From positions 1,568,906-1,632,905 of the forward strand of contig KN832561.1 in NCBI GenBank assembly GCA_000827205.1: DNA of 64,000 bases. Direction: 5' to 3'. Position 1 is the first letter of the stretch. Each line of letters starts with the position of its first letter. Under the pieces are notes generated by a model, which was given only the letters and a program-made list of their open reading frames with translations, was not told the origin of the DNA and did no database searches. This stretch comes from Plicaturopsis crispa FD-325 SS-3 (lineage: Eukaryota; Basidiomycota; Agaricomycetes; Amylocorticiales; Amylocorticiaceae). This document shows, piece by piece, positions 33,497 through 45,129 of the stretch. The position numbers were made by a program, and so were the translations under genes.

Positions 33497-35073
33497 ATGG
33501 ACTCGGACTTGCTGTCTAACATACAAACGCTGTCGTACCCCCACAAAAATTCCCTCAAGAAAGGTAATCGACTCGCTCGCACAATTCGTTCCCCTTACGA
33601 TCAGCTATCTGCTAGGCGGCATCGAGAGCACGTCCGACCTGCTGTTGACAGCTCCCCAAGAAATCGCAAAAAAGTGCAGAATACCTCTTCAAGAGGTCCA
33701 TTCGATTCTTGATATCGTATGCAGCGCGTCGGGTCCAAATCCACGCGTCTTGGAAAGCGTGGAACGCGAGGGAAGCGAGAAATTTACGACAGGCGATGCG
33801 CTACTTGACAAGGCCCTCGGTGGTGGGATCAGGACTGGCATGATATGGGAAATTGCTGGAGAAAGGTGTGTCTGCAGTCGTCTTCTACTTCCATGGACGC
33901 GACTTTCCAGTCCTGAAACGCGTCGATAGTGCTGCTGGAAAGTCTCAAGTAGCGCTTCAACTTTCCCTGCTTGTCCAAATCCCCCCGAGACTTGGAGGAA
34001 TCCATGGGTCGGCTTGCTATCTGACGATGACCTCAAAACTTCCAACAGTGCGTCTCGTGCAGCTCATTGACACGCATCCTTTACTTTCACCATCGTTCTG
34101 CAACATGTCCGACGTCCACACGCTCTCTGCGACGACCATCCCCATGCTTCTGTATGTGCTTTCGAAAACATTACCACAATTCATAGAGGGCGCCGCGAAG
34201 CAACCAAATACTAAGCCTGTGAAGCTAGTGGTACTTGACGCGCTCGCCGAGCTTTTCCACTCCTCCCCGAAAACGACGACCCAGACCCTCGTTGAACGCG
34301 CGCGAAATCTCGCGGAAATATCCCTTCTTCTGCACACACTGGCTAGCAAATTCCAGGTAGCCATTCTCGTGCTGAACGAAGTCACCGATGTGTTCCAGCG
34401 CGGCGCAGACGTGGACACCGCAAGCGACCTCGTGTACAGCGACCAGTCGCGGTGGTTCAATCGTGCCTGCAGCATTCCCGGCGAGGACAGGAAGGAAGCC
34501 GCGCTAGGGCTTGTGTGGGCGAATCAGTTAAACGCGCGCATCATGCTCTCCCGCACAGGGCGGCGCAGGTATATCGACGATCCTGTGCAGCGTCTGGGGA
34601 AATACCGTAAAACGGTCGGCGGCTCTGAAGACGCGGCAACGAGTTCGCAGGCACAGGCAGTTGCACAGTTCGAAGAGCAGGCGACGCTGATTCGGCGACT
34701 GAGCGTCGTATTTAGCTCTGTCGCACCGCCTGCTTCGATCGATTTCATCATCACCGTTGCGGGTCTCACTTCGCTTCCCGAGGACGAGTCCGTTGCAGCG
34801 CTACCATCAATACCGCGCCCGTCAGCGCCTCCCGCGCCTGCCTTTGCTCCCGTTCAAGTGATGGGGATGGAAGACGTATCCCCTCTAGATGCTGGTGCCA
34901 TCGAAGATGGCATAGCGCTCGATGCAACCGACGATTTGGACGATGCTGCAGAAGAAGCGGCCCCGGACGAGGACGAATGGGAGGCCTATTGGAAGGACGA
35001 CACTATACCAGAAGAGGCGTACAATAGCGTAGACTTGGACGATGTGTTAGGGAGTGCAACTGCTAATGGATAA
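33497..35073 (+). CDS. RAD57: RAD57/XRCC3-like RecA-family recombination protein
   Basis: A Rad51 paralogue that helps load or stabilise Rad51 on single-stranded DNA in homologous recombination. A small first exon MDSDLL is joined by a 46-nt intron to KVIDSLAQFVPLTISYLLGG. The N-terminal helical domain is followed by FTTGDALLDKALGGGIRTGM and a second intron, after which Walker A is completed as GESAAGKSQ. Walker B is VKLVVLDALAEL. RecA-core motifs continue (VAILVLNEVTDVF; GLVWANQLNARIMLSRTGRR). A long acidic tail (residues about 400-480; DEDEWEAYWKDD) ends SATANG with TAA at 35071-35073. The last exon is over 1 kb. The start is uncertain because the frame is open upstream without ATG. Confidence 0.82.
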
Positions 35074-37225
35074 TATGGCGCGTCACTCTACGTTCTGAAT
35101 ATGACATGTGCGCTTATGACATCCGTCTACGATTTTATGATAGATTAATGAAAGATGTAAATCATCTTGAACGGGTTGCCCTCATCTTTTGGGCCTCCTA
35201 GGGTGTGATATAAGTGCAGCGCCCACCGTGGCGCATATGGCCTGTTCGGTTGAGCGGTGATCATAGGCAAAGAAAAGTAGGCGCATAGGGATCCAGACGA
35301 CTCGCGAAAGATAAGCGACAGCCGTTTGACCACGTCAGTGCAAACAATAGTGCGTCAAAACTCATCACCTTCAAATTACTGACGCTGACTATCTTGACGC
35401 CGCCGTGTTCGTAGCATCTACGTGTGCACTATTCCAAACCCTGCGGCATTTCGATGGTCTTTGCGCGTTCTAGTTCACCATTTCCAACTTGAAGACTTAC
35501 TTATCCAGGACCAAGACACTCTGTTTTCGCTTGCAACAATTCTTGCCACTAGAAAGAAGCTGGCGGGCTTACAATCACTACAGCTCAACGTCAACCTCGA
35601 ACTTTTTTGAGCAGACGAGCATACCGTTATCTTCGCAGTGCCTGCCAGCGTCCAGTGCTGAACATGACAGCGCAGCGGATGATTCTGCTATGTATCACGA
35701 ATGCTTGACAGACAGACACGGGATTCCACATCACGTTCAGTTATGTGATGGTAAGCGTAGGCGAAGTTTCAGCTTCATGGATGGCTGACATGATATAACA
35801 GCCAAAATTATACTGCAACTCCGTCCTCTCGAGCTTGAACGCGCGGCAGAGCGGGAGTGTTAGTCACTCAGATGGAGGAGCCTCACTGGAGCTTGATGCT
35901 CGTACTATGAATTCGATAGGCGCACGAGTACGCACGACAGGTCATGATTCTTTTATTAAATGCTTAGATCCGCACAGGCAACGTTACAAGGCATGCGGCC
36001 TCAAGCAGGCGAACACTCCGAGGCGAGTCCGCTCCACGCTCTTGTTCACGGTGTTCTTGGGCTTATTGGATCGGTGTTCAGCAAGTTGTCGTTCACATAA
36101 CTGAGGAAATTAACGAGATGGAAAACATATGCAAAAGGGGCCTGGAGTGGGATAAGCCCTCTGGGAAATTTGGTGCCGCGCTCAGCATGCCGGTGTCGTA
36201 AGGCGTCTTTTTGCGTGGAGTATGGTCTTGTCAAAGGCTCGGGGCAGGGCCAGGCAATGAGTTCGGATTTTGAAGAGCAGATGTACGGAGTGACTACCGG
36301 ACCAACGTCTAGCGTACTACTATTTAATAGTCTTTCCAGCCCCTCCTGTTTTTCGATGTGATATGCTCGAGATGATATGTATCTCTTCTCATGTTCTGTA
36401 CATAGATCGCGAGCCTTGCCCCCGTACCAAGTTGGCGCCGTGACGGCGTCCAGCAGAATGCGGTGATAGCATGAACTCTATGCTTCAATGCCGCTTGCTC
36501 CCAACTATCGATCCTATTGGTAGGCACTGGTAATTTGTCGAGCGGGCACAGGGAATACATGAACTTAGACTCCCAGAGGCGCCGCCGTACTTAACTTACC
36601 GCGACGCGACGCGGCGACGGTGCCACCAAGGTGCCACGTGCGGCCATGTAGGTTCAAGTTCAAGTTTGAACCCGAATGTTTCTTGAATTCAAGTATTGAT
36701 TTCTACCAAGGTATCAAGAAATTTAAAGCCATCGCTACCGATGCGGCCTTACGAGCGCTAGTTGCACATGCTGGTCATGGATGCTGAACAGCGTTCCGCC
36801 AGCTAGCGCGCTGCGCTGAGCGCTGAGACCTTCTTACCTTCTTCTAGGCTGGCTATCTGGATTCGAAGGGAACTTTCTGTGGCACGATCGACGACATGGC
36901 AAGCGCTAGACCTCGGCAGTCAGCACATATGGAAGTACAACCTCGTCCATCAGGCAAGTTGGAGAGTTATTTCTGACACGATGGAAGTACTCACGCACTG
37001 ATCAATTTACCGGATTCCCTGTGCACTAGGAAGTCCCTCTGGCGCTCAGCTTTCTTAGCACAGGGTGCCAATAGGCACGAGTGTAGCTCGGGGCGACTGA
37101 ACTCCGCGTGGCGACCGACTAGAAAAGCAAGATGGTGGTGTCCCCTCTACTCTGCCGCTGCCACCCCCCCCTTATCCCGGACACGAAAATCTGTACCTGA
37201 TCTACTATTCTGCACATCTAGCACC
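35074..37225. other. Intergenic region with a gene relic
   Basis: About 2.15 kb. It contains the DUF6534 exon relic at 35802-36104 and a leucine-rich open stretch (35422-35610; LLIQDQDTLFSLATILATRK) of unknown origin. Around 36649-36695 there are small perfect palindromes (GTTCAAGTTTGAAC and CTTGAATTCAAG). The last 50 bp carry the promoter of the DUF6534 gene. Confidence 0.55.
35802..36104 (+). pseudogene. Relic of a DUF6534-type membrane protein gene (3' exon only)
   Basis: Directly after a possible acceptor (AACAG) the frame reads PKLYCNSVLSSLNARQSGSV, matching PKLYCNSVLSSLNARGTRGV in the intact gene at 37226-39130. It continues SHSDGGASLELDARTMNS and stays open to 36104, but the upstream transmembrane exons of the family are absent: the preceding 400 bp encode nothing similar. 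This is best read as a leftover 3' end of a duplicated copy in the same orientation. A functional protein is unlikely. Confidence 0.6.
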
Positions 37226-39130
37226 ATGGCGAGTCCCATCGCGCTCTGTAGGTGGTGTACGATGCCGGACACCGTCCCTCCGGCTGACTCTATTGAATTC
37301 CATGTAGCTCATGGGCCTGCATTGATTGGCATATTCCTCAGTCTGATTTTCTATGGGGCAATGGTAGCGCAGGTACGTCCCAAGCAACAACTACTTTAGA
37401 GCATAATTAGCACTCATACAAACGACATAGTGCGTATACTACTGGCAAATCTACTACCGCCGCGATCCGGCCTGGATGAAGCTATACGTACGCTGACTCG
37501 CGATGCTCGTGCGCCCACCGCTGATGCTGAGCACACTTGGAACAGGTTTGGTTCCTGCTGTTCGTCGATACCGTTGGGTAAATTTACCGCGCGGTTCTTC
37601 CTTGGCACAGATGCTAACAGCCTTTGTCTGATGCAGCACGGTCCTGTCTCTAACGTGGATTTATGGTCTTCTCATCAACAACTTTAGTGAGCCACATTCG
37701 TTTCTCTCATGGCCCGTTCCAACTAAATATGTCGTGAAGATGACCTACCAAAATTCAAGGTACAAACTTGGGGTAAGTCGTGGGCATTCTTTACACACAT
37801 CCACGGATTAATCAATTCATCTAGTTTTGGCGTCTGGTGAGTACGCGGCCCATTTCCTGAAATCTTTTGGCAAAGCCAATTCAATCCTCCAAAATCCTAG
37901 CCCCTGCTCTCGCAGTGAGTAACCTCGCTCGATCATGTGTCGGTTCGCTTAAATTTCTTCAATAGGGTTTCACTGGGATGTTTTGCCAGCTGTTTTTCGC
38001 CTACCGAATCAGGGTGCTTACAAATTGTGTCTGGCTCGGAGTAGGACTTGCTGTCCTTTCCGTAATTTGCGCGTGTATGCATAGTTTGCCGTTGTGGTCA
38101 TGCCGATTCATATATGTTTTTCTCTTAGTATGCGCCGTTGGTGTCAGCATTGCTATCGGTGTGTGCCATAAAGCCCTATGTATGTGCATATGTGCTAATA
38201 ATTTACCAGGCATTGTTGTCCAAACCTCCCTTGATCATACGTTCAACGCGATTGCGGCAATTTGGCTCCTATTCACAAGCCTACTCGACATCGTTATCAC
38301 CGGCATCGTGTCGTGGAATCTGGTATGCGACCTCCCGTCTACTCCCACCTGCTAGATGTGCCAGCACTAAGCTGTGCTGTCAGCGTCGCAGTCGGTCAGA
38401 CTTTATGCGGACCAAAGATTTTCTCAGTAGAATGGTTGTCGGTACGATGTTCTTTGTGTTCAATCACGTCGGCCTGTCACTTATTCATGCTTTCCCAGTG
38501 ACGGTTTCGACATGCGCAATGACTACAGTTTGTGCCATCACTGAGTTGGCTTTTTTCCTCGGAAAGGTCAGTCGAGATCGGTCAATACGTTGAGCCACTG
38601 CTCACACACAGCGACAGCCTGAAACAGGATTGCATCTCGCATTCATTTTCATGATAGTGCGCCCGGCTGTGTTCGCTACCATTTTGTTTGCTAATGACAA
38701 GGTGTTGCAGCCCAAGCTGTATTGCAACTCTGTCCTTTCCAGCCTGAACGCGAGGGGCACCCGGGGCGTTTCCGGTTCGCCGACTATGGACGATGTCTAT
38801 GTAGAGTTTTCCGGTACTCAAGTAAGTCCGCATGCCAGATTTCGTTGTGTTTTCCACGTGATGGACCCAATCTTGCAGGACTCTATCCTGCAAGGAATAC
38901 TGCATCGGCCTCGCGACAGTCCCGACTCGGATGTGAGTTCGCCAGATGTATACGGGCGCATGGTTCGCTCGTGGGTTGCTTACTCACCGCGCATGCCTAC
39001 CACTATCTAGCTCGTCGTTCATGTCGCTCAGGAAACACACGAGATGACGACCTCATCCAAGGTGGACCCGCTCCAGGACAAAAATTCTCAGGCTGGTAGA
39101 GAATGTACGGGTGTTGCGCTTCCTGGGTAA
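37226..39130 (+). CDS. DUF6534-type multi-pass membrane protein
   Basis: A seven-helix fungal membrane protein of unknown function. The N-terminus MASPIALCRWCTMPDTVPPA is in frame with a second Met (37262) that fits the short N-tails of the family better. Helix segments follow: GPALIGIFLSLIFYGAMVAQ; CVYYWQIYYRRDPAWMKLY; STVLSLTWIYGLLINNF-like sequence near 37636-37684; FTGMFCQLFFAYRIRVL; VGLAVLSVICACMHSL; FNAIAAIWLLFTSLLDIVIT; and FFVFNHVGLSLIHAFPVT. The conserved PKLYCNSVLSSLNARG marks the start of the cytosolic tail, which ends GVALPG with TAA at 39128-39130. About ten exons. The family is expanded in Agaricomycetes. The middle splice sites (37540-37970) are the least certain. Confidence 0.75.
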
Positions 39131-39556
39131 ATAATGCAGTGAGGTTTCCTCCAGCTCTGTGTACGTACTCCCCAAGTCAATAACTGTTCAACGGCGATGA
39201 CCCCCACGTTGTCGCCTGGCTCTTCCGTCTTGTCCATAGTGCTATAAGTCGCACCATTCTCCATTGACCATCGCCACCAGCGTCCTCGTTTTTTTTGTAT
39301 CATTCCATTGCCAAAGACAAATAACATCAAGACGGACCCAGATGTTCGAAGTGTCAAAATTGACCTCAAAATATTCATTTAAGGTCGCGTGCTTCGAACT
39401 TACCACAGTCCACATCCTTGTGTAAGTAATGGGTATCACTAAATACATGTTCTTCTAATAGATCGGCCGATGCTCCATTGAACATGCTCTAACTTACCGG
39501 GCTACCACTGCGCTCCTCACTGGGATAGCGTCCGCTGACGGCTCTTGTTCCTTCCC
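39131..39556. other. Intergenic region
   Basis: 426 bp between two same-strand genes; it contains short open frames only. Promoter of the MFS gene at 39557 expected; no clear box seen. Confidence 0.5.
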
Positions 39557-41940
39557 ATGTCGTTGTCGCTGTCTCGAGAGCCCACTTTACACGAACCAGC
39601 TCCTATACAGACTGTGCCCGCTGACACCGTTCAAAACGATGTACAAAAGGCTCCGCCAGCTTCAGAGAAGCCCAAATATGCAGGCTCCGGCACCCACGAA
39701 AGCCCGTACATCGTCGACTGGGATGAAAACGACCCGGACAACCCCTACACTTGGTCAAGGAGAAGGAAGTGGATAATCACCGCACAGGTAGCTTCCGGGA
39801 CGTTGTCTGTATCTTTCGGGAGCAGCGCATATAGCGCTGGTATTCCACAAACCATGGCCGACTTGTCCGTCTCACGGGAGGTTGCTGTGCTCGGTCTCTC
39901 GCTGTATGTGTTCCTGTGAATCAATCGGTATGCGTTGAACCTGACGCGTGCACACTAGCTATGTCCTCGGATTCGGTTTGGGGTGCGTAGCGGACGCATG
40001 GTGGATATTGTCGAGTTCTCAACAAGTTCTTGTTCCAGGCCCCTTGTCTTCGCACCCATGAGCGAGGTACGCGGGATCTACATCATTGGCAATCTATGCA
40101 GACAGTATCAATATTGAACGCATTGCCAGCTTTACGGACGCGTAAGTTCATGCACACCCTGTACTAAGTTTATGATCAAGATTGATTCTCCCGCAAACAG
40201 CGTATCGTGTTCCTGTGCACGTACCTGTGTTTTGTCCTGATGAATCTCGGTGGCAGCTTGGGTGCCAATATCGCCACCTTGCTCGCATGCCGCTTACTCT
40301 CGGGTATCTTCGGAGCATCCAGTATGCACCCTGCTGTTGCTGTGACTGTGTCTCAGATGTCTAACACGCTTTCGAATTAGTGCTAACGAATGCCGGTGGC
40401 TCTGTGACAGATGTTTGGAGTCCACGGGAGCGTGGCTTTGCCACTGCTGCATATTCGTCTGCTACGTTCTTAGGCCCAGGTTCGTGATAAGCACCCATGT
40501 TTCTGAGGACCGCAACATATTGAGGACGTCCTAGTATTTGGCCCAATCATAGGCGGATTTGTTTCAGACAATCCGCATTTAAAATGGCGATTCAACTTTT
40601 GGATCATTATCATTTTCTCCGCGGTCAGTTGGGCCGTGGGGTTATTTACCATGTCTGAAACGGTACGTGAACTTGCTTAACTGTAGTTGCACGGCTTGCA
40701 GTCCCACTGCACGTTGCTGATATGAGTGCATTCATAGTACGGACCAGTTCTTCTCCGACGACGTGCTCGGAAGCTGCAAAAGCAATCGGGCGGATTGGTT
40801 CACTACATGTCGCACTATGACCTGACGCGATCTACCAATCTGCTCGAAGTTTTGCGCATAAACTTCAGTCGACCCTTCAGTGCGTGTTCAGTCAGCATCC
40901 GCTTTCTACCTGTGGCTCACACTCGCCTCCAGTGTTCTTCTTTACCGAGCCCATTGTGACTCTTCTTGCCGTCTACATGTCCATGTCATACGCGATCATG
41001 TATGCGTTCTTCGCCGCATTTCCCATCGTATTCCAAGAGCACCGCCACTTCACGCCAGGCGAAGGAGGACTTACCTTCCTTGGCATCGGTCTCGGGACCA
41101 TGATTGGGACGTCGACGGTTCCGCTACAGACGCGTTTTTATGCCCGCGCGATCGAGAAGAGTCCGACCGGGCGCGCACCACCGGAAGCGTAAGCTTGTGC
41201 TCAGTCGTACATTCTCTGTCCTCAAGTGAAGTGACTATTTATGGCTTTTATGGCAGGCGTTTACCAGGACCAATGCTAGGAGCAGGTGCGTTCAGACATT
41301 TCTTCCTCGAAATATTTTCTAATTGTCGAATTGAATTTCAGCCCTTCTCCCAGTCAGTCTGTTTTGGCTAGCATGGTGAGTAGGCGTCCAACTACTCCTT
41401 CCATTGCTCTAGAGCTAAACCCCAAATCCGTAGGACGACGGAACCTTCGGTCCACTGGATCGTCCCCGTACTATCCGGCATTCCGTTTGGCACGGGCATA
41501 GTCCTTATCCTGCAGGGGATTATTGCCTACTTCATGGATGCTTACGGGATTTACTTCTCGAGTGCCGTCGCTGCAGGGATTGTGCTCCGCTCGCTCTGCG
41601 CTGCGGGGTTCCCGCTGTTTACGCCCCCGATGTTCGACAAGCTCGGAGACCAGTGGGCATGTAGCGTGTTTGCATTCATGTCGCTGCTGTGTATGCCGAT
41701 GCCGCTGTTGTTTTATGTGCGTTCTGCGTGGTTGCTTCGTGCACAGTGTCGGTGCTAACATGTTTGCCACATCTACAGAAATATGGGCGACAAATACGGG
41801 GAAGATCAAAATGGGCCTATCATGAACCGGGGCCGGATCCTTCTGCCGACTCGAGTGTGGGTCACACCACTGTGACCATCGGAGAAAAAAGGGCGGGAAA
41901 TGACTTAGAACCTGCCGATGCAAAGGGTGCAGCACGATGA
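39557..41940 (+). CDS. MFS drug:H+ antiporter (DHA1-type, polyamine/multidrug-like), copy 1
   Basis: Predicted 12-helix exporter. The cytosolic N-tail ends YIVDWDENDPDNPYTWSRRR followed by KWIITAQVASGTLSVSFGSS (helix 1), the usual start of fungal DHA1 proteins. Then VSREVAVLGLSLYVLGFGLG, PLVFAPMSE-LYGR-RIVFLC (loop 2-3, with LYGR on a 12-nt exon at 40130-40141), GIFGASMLTNAGGSVTDVWS, GPIIGGFVSDNPHLKWRFNF, and after a long loop VFQEHRHFTPGEGGLTFLGI and MDAYGIYFSSAVAAGIVLRS. It ends in a charged tail with TGA at 41938-41940. At least ten exons. Its close paralogue is 760 bp downstream. Substrate not assignable. Confidence 0.86.
40130..40141 (+). other. 12-nt micro-exon of MFS copy 1
   Basis: CTTTACGGACGC lies between an AG acceptor and a GTAAGT donor. 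It adds L-Y-G-R in phase 0 between PMSE and RIVFL, completing the loop 2-3 motif of the MFS. The same exon size and peptide occur in copy 2 (43219-43230). Confidence 0.75.
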
Positions 41941-42699
41941 AATTTCGGGATTTAGGCAGATATTATGACTAGGGTTTGGTGGGCGATGCACCCGAATCCG
42001 AGGTGGCTGGCAAATTCGGGGACCAGCTCAGTGCGTGGACAGACGTATTATTCTTGGGTGAATGAACGCTGCGCAGGAGAGCAACTGCCAACCAGAGATG
42101 ACGACTAGATGCGTGGACGGCGTTATTCTCCGTGAACTTTGTGGGTTTATAGACGCTCAATTATTTGCGAGACCTGTGGTCATACGGTAGCCAATGCTCA
42201 GCGCTCGGAGTCTTCAATCTTGGTTAAGTACTGTCTTCGATCGTTCTTACTCACCTTCCATATACGGACGGACATTCGATGTCGCATTTGTCGACGAAAG
42301 GGCCTGAGGAACATTTCCGCGCCTCCAATCTCCAGTTATCACGGTTATCGCATTTGACCGACTAAGACTGAGGTATGTGTTCCCACTTATTTCTTTTCAG
42401 CTCGAATTAATGGCACTTTCCATGTAGAATCCCTTCCTCCTTCAAAGGTACTCACTGCTTGATCCGCTCCAACTGGTTGCCTGTGTAAGAGTTCGCCCTT
42501 GGTCCCGTCTTCGCGCGAGCCCACCAGAAGCTGATAATAGTGGCACTGATGCATCGATTCAAATTAGGCCTAAGCATGTCCGTCGAACAACAACGAATTT
42601 TGGAGGAATCGGAAAACGCCGGAAAACCCGGAGAATCTCGGGCTGGTGAAGAGATGGACACCAGCCCCAGCAGTGCGAGGCACCTTGACACGAAAGGTG
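41941..42699. other. Intergenic region between tandem MFS genes
   Basis: 759 bp. No recognisable gene; upstream of the chosen ATG at 42700 the frame is open for about 50 codons without an ATG. Contains the promoter of copy 2. Confidence 0.5.
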
Positions 42700-45001
42700 A
42701 TGTCGTCGTCGCTATATCTGGAGCCCACTCAACAGGAGTCAGAGCATATACAGACCGTACCCATTCGAGACGACGTGGACAGGTCTCTCGATCGTCCAGA
42801 GAACCCCAGATACTCTGGTTCAGGCACATCCGGAAGTCCTTATATCGTGGACTGGGATGAGAATGACCCGGAAAATCCATACACTTGGTCAAGAGTAAAG
42901 AAATGGATGATTACGGCTCAGGTCTCTTCTGGGACATTATCTGTGTCCTTCGGGAGCAGCGCATATAGTGCTGGTATTCCCCAAGCCATGGCTGATCTCC
43001 GCGTTTCACGGGAGGTCGCTGTGCTCGGCCTTTCGCTATATGTCCTTGGATTTGGGTTAGGGTGCGTAAATGCGTCATAATGTCTGAAATGTCTGCACTT
43101 TCTTTTCTCAATAATTGACCATCGCAGGCCACTGGTGTTTGCACCAATGAGTGAGGTGAGTAGCCTCTACAATACTTGCAATTAGTGTGGGCTTTATTGA
43201 TGGTCCCCGATCTGCCAGCTCTACGGACGCGTAAGATCCTGCATATCTTGTCTTTCTCGCAGCTAAGCCACGAACAGCGTATTGTGTTCCTGTGCGCGTA
43301 CTTGAGTTTCGCCCTGATGAACATCGGTGGTGGCTTGGGAACCAATATCGCTACCCTGCTCGCCTGCCGCTTGCTCGCTGGTATCTTCGGAGCATCCAGT
43401 ACGTATATTGGCGGCGCACTCCCTCTCAATCGATTGCTGAAGCTCCACATGACAGTGCTCACGAATGCTGGGGGCTCCGTCACAGACGTCTGGAGTCCAC
43501 GAGAACGGGGTGCGGCTACCGCTGCATATTCGTATGCTACCTTCATAGGACCCGGTACGTGTAAAATCTCGAAGCTGTTATTTTGCGCGTACGTCTGATC
43601 TACGATACATCAGTATTTGGGCCCATCATAGGTGGATTTGTGGCAGCCGATCCGCATCTGAAGTGGCGTTTCAACTTCTGGATCATCATTATATTCTCCG
43701 CGGTCAACTGGATTCTGAGCTTGTTCAACATGTCCGAGACGGTACGTGTCCTAGGTGTCTCGTCTGTGCGATCCCTCGCTTTGCTTACATATCTGCCTCC
43801 GCAGTATGGTCCAGTTCTGCTCCGACGACGTGCACGGAAACTACAAAAACAATCCGGTGGGATCGTGCACTACATATCGCACTATGATCTCACGCGATCC
43901 ACGAACCTTCTGGAGGTCCTGCGTATTAATTTCAGCCGGCCCTTCGGTGCGTCTCGTCCAGTAACGCCCGATTCGTTACTTACACTGTCACGTTCCTCAG
44001 TGTTTTTCCTCACCGAGCCTATCGTGACCCTTCTTGCAGTGTATATGTCCATGTCCTACGCGTTCATGTACGCGTTCTTCGCTGCCTTTCCGATCGTGTT
44101 CCAGGAGCATCGTCATTTTACACCGGGCCAAGGCGGACTTACCTTCCTCGGGATTGGTGTTGGGACCATGATAGGGACTTCGACGGTTCCGCTGCAGACG
44201 CGCTTTTATGCCCGCGCTATCGAGAAGAGTTCGACAGGGCGCGCACCGCCGGAAGCGTAAGCAAATGCACAGCCGTGGTCTCATTGTTCTCGTATCTACA
44301 TCCGGAGACTCACAGAGGTTTTGATAGGCGATTGCCGGGACCGATGGTAGGCGCAGGTATGTCAATGCTACTACATTGAACTTATACCATTCTCTAAGCC
44401 CGCTACGCATGCAGTACTCCTCCCAGTCAGTCTCTTTTGGTTAGCTTGGTAGGCCAGCATCCGCATACCTTTGATTGCATTCTGCCGACACTCCCAAAAA
44501 TCCGCAGGACAACAGAACCTTCGGTTCACTGGATCGTTCCTGTACTCTCCGGTGTTCCGTTTGGCATAGGTACAGTACTTATCCTGCAGGGTGTCATCGC
44601 TTACTTCATGGACGCGTACGGTATCTACTTCTCGAGCGCCGTCGCGGCGGGGATCGTCCTGCGCTCGCTCTGCGCTGCCGCGTTTCCCCTGTTTACACCC
44701 CCGATGTTTGACAAGCTCGGAGACCAGTGGTCATGCAGCGTGTTCGCGTTTGTTTCGCTCCTGTGCACGCCGATGCCGTTCCTGTTTTGGGTGCGTGTTG
44801 CGTGCTAGTTTACTCTGTTTATTGGTGCTGATCTGGACACAATTTTAGAAATTCGGGAGGAAGATACGAAACAAATCGAAATGGGCATATCATGAGCCGG
44901 TTCCAGAGGATGCTACTGATTTGCCCGCATATGCTACTGGGGTGACTGCCGTAGGAAAGGAGAAAAAAGACGCAGAACATGGGGACACGAAGGCAACATA
45001 A
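42700..45001 (+). CDS. MFS drug:H+ antiporter (DHA1-type, polyamine/multidrug-like), copy 2
   Basis: Close paralogue of the gene at 39557-41940, in the same orientation. The start MSSSLYLEPTQQESEHIQTV parallels MSLSLSREPTLHEPAPIQTV of copy 1. Then YIVDWDENDPENPYTWSRVK, SVSFGSSAYSAGIPQAMADL, PLVFAPMSE-LYGR-RIVFLC (micro-exon at 43219-43230), VLTNAGGSVTDVWSPRERGA, VFQEHRHFTPGQGGLTFLGI and MDAYGIYFSSAVAAGIVLRS. The cytosolic tail ends AEHGDTKAT with TAA at 44999-45001. Exon structure is the same as in copy 1, with one extra possible intron retention near 43400. Both copies look intact. Tandem duplication is inferred; sequence divergence is moderate, mostly at the termini. Confidence 0.86.
43219..43230 (+). 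other. 12-nt micro-exon of MFS copy 2
   Basis: CTCTACGGACGC between an AG acceptor and a GTAAGA donor codes for L-Y-G-R, as in copy 1. Two synonymous or silent changes at most separate the copies, while the flanking introns differ, which supports the exon being real. Confidence 0.75.
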
Positions 45002-45129
45002 ATATCCATTTTATGGCTGACCTTAAACAAACCAATATACCACAATCTGTATATGACACTTACTTGCGAGAATCGGTTACACGAATCGGTCGTGAGCATG
45101 TCAGTTTCGTAGGGTTGAGCACCTGCGTA

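Noticed and set aside
39557-45001. Possible secondary-metabolite or drug-resistance cluster around the MFS pair
   Set aside because: No core biosynthetic enzyme, P450, or cluster regulator is found nearby; the neighbours are tRNase Z and a membrane protein.
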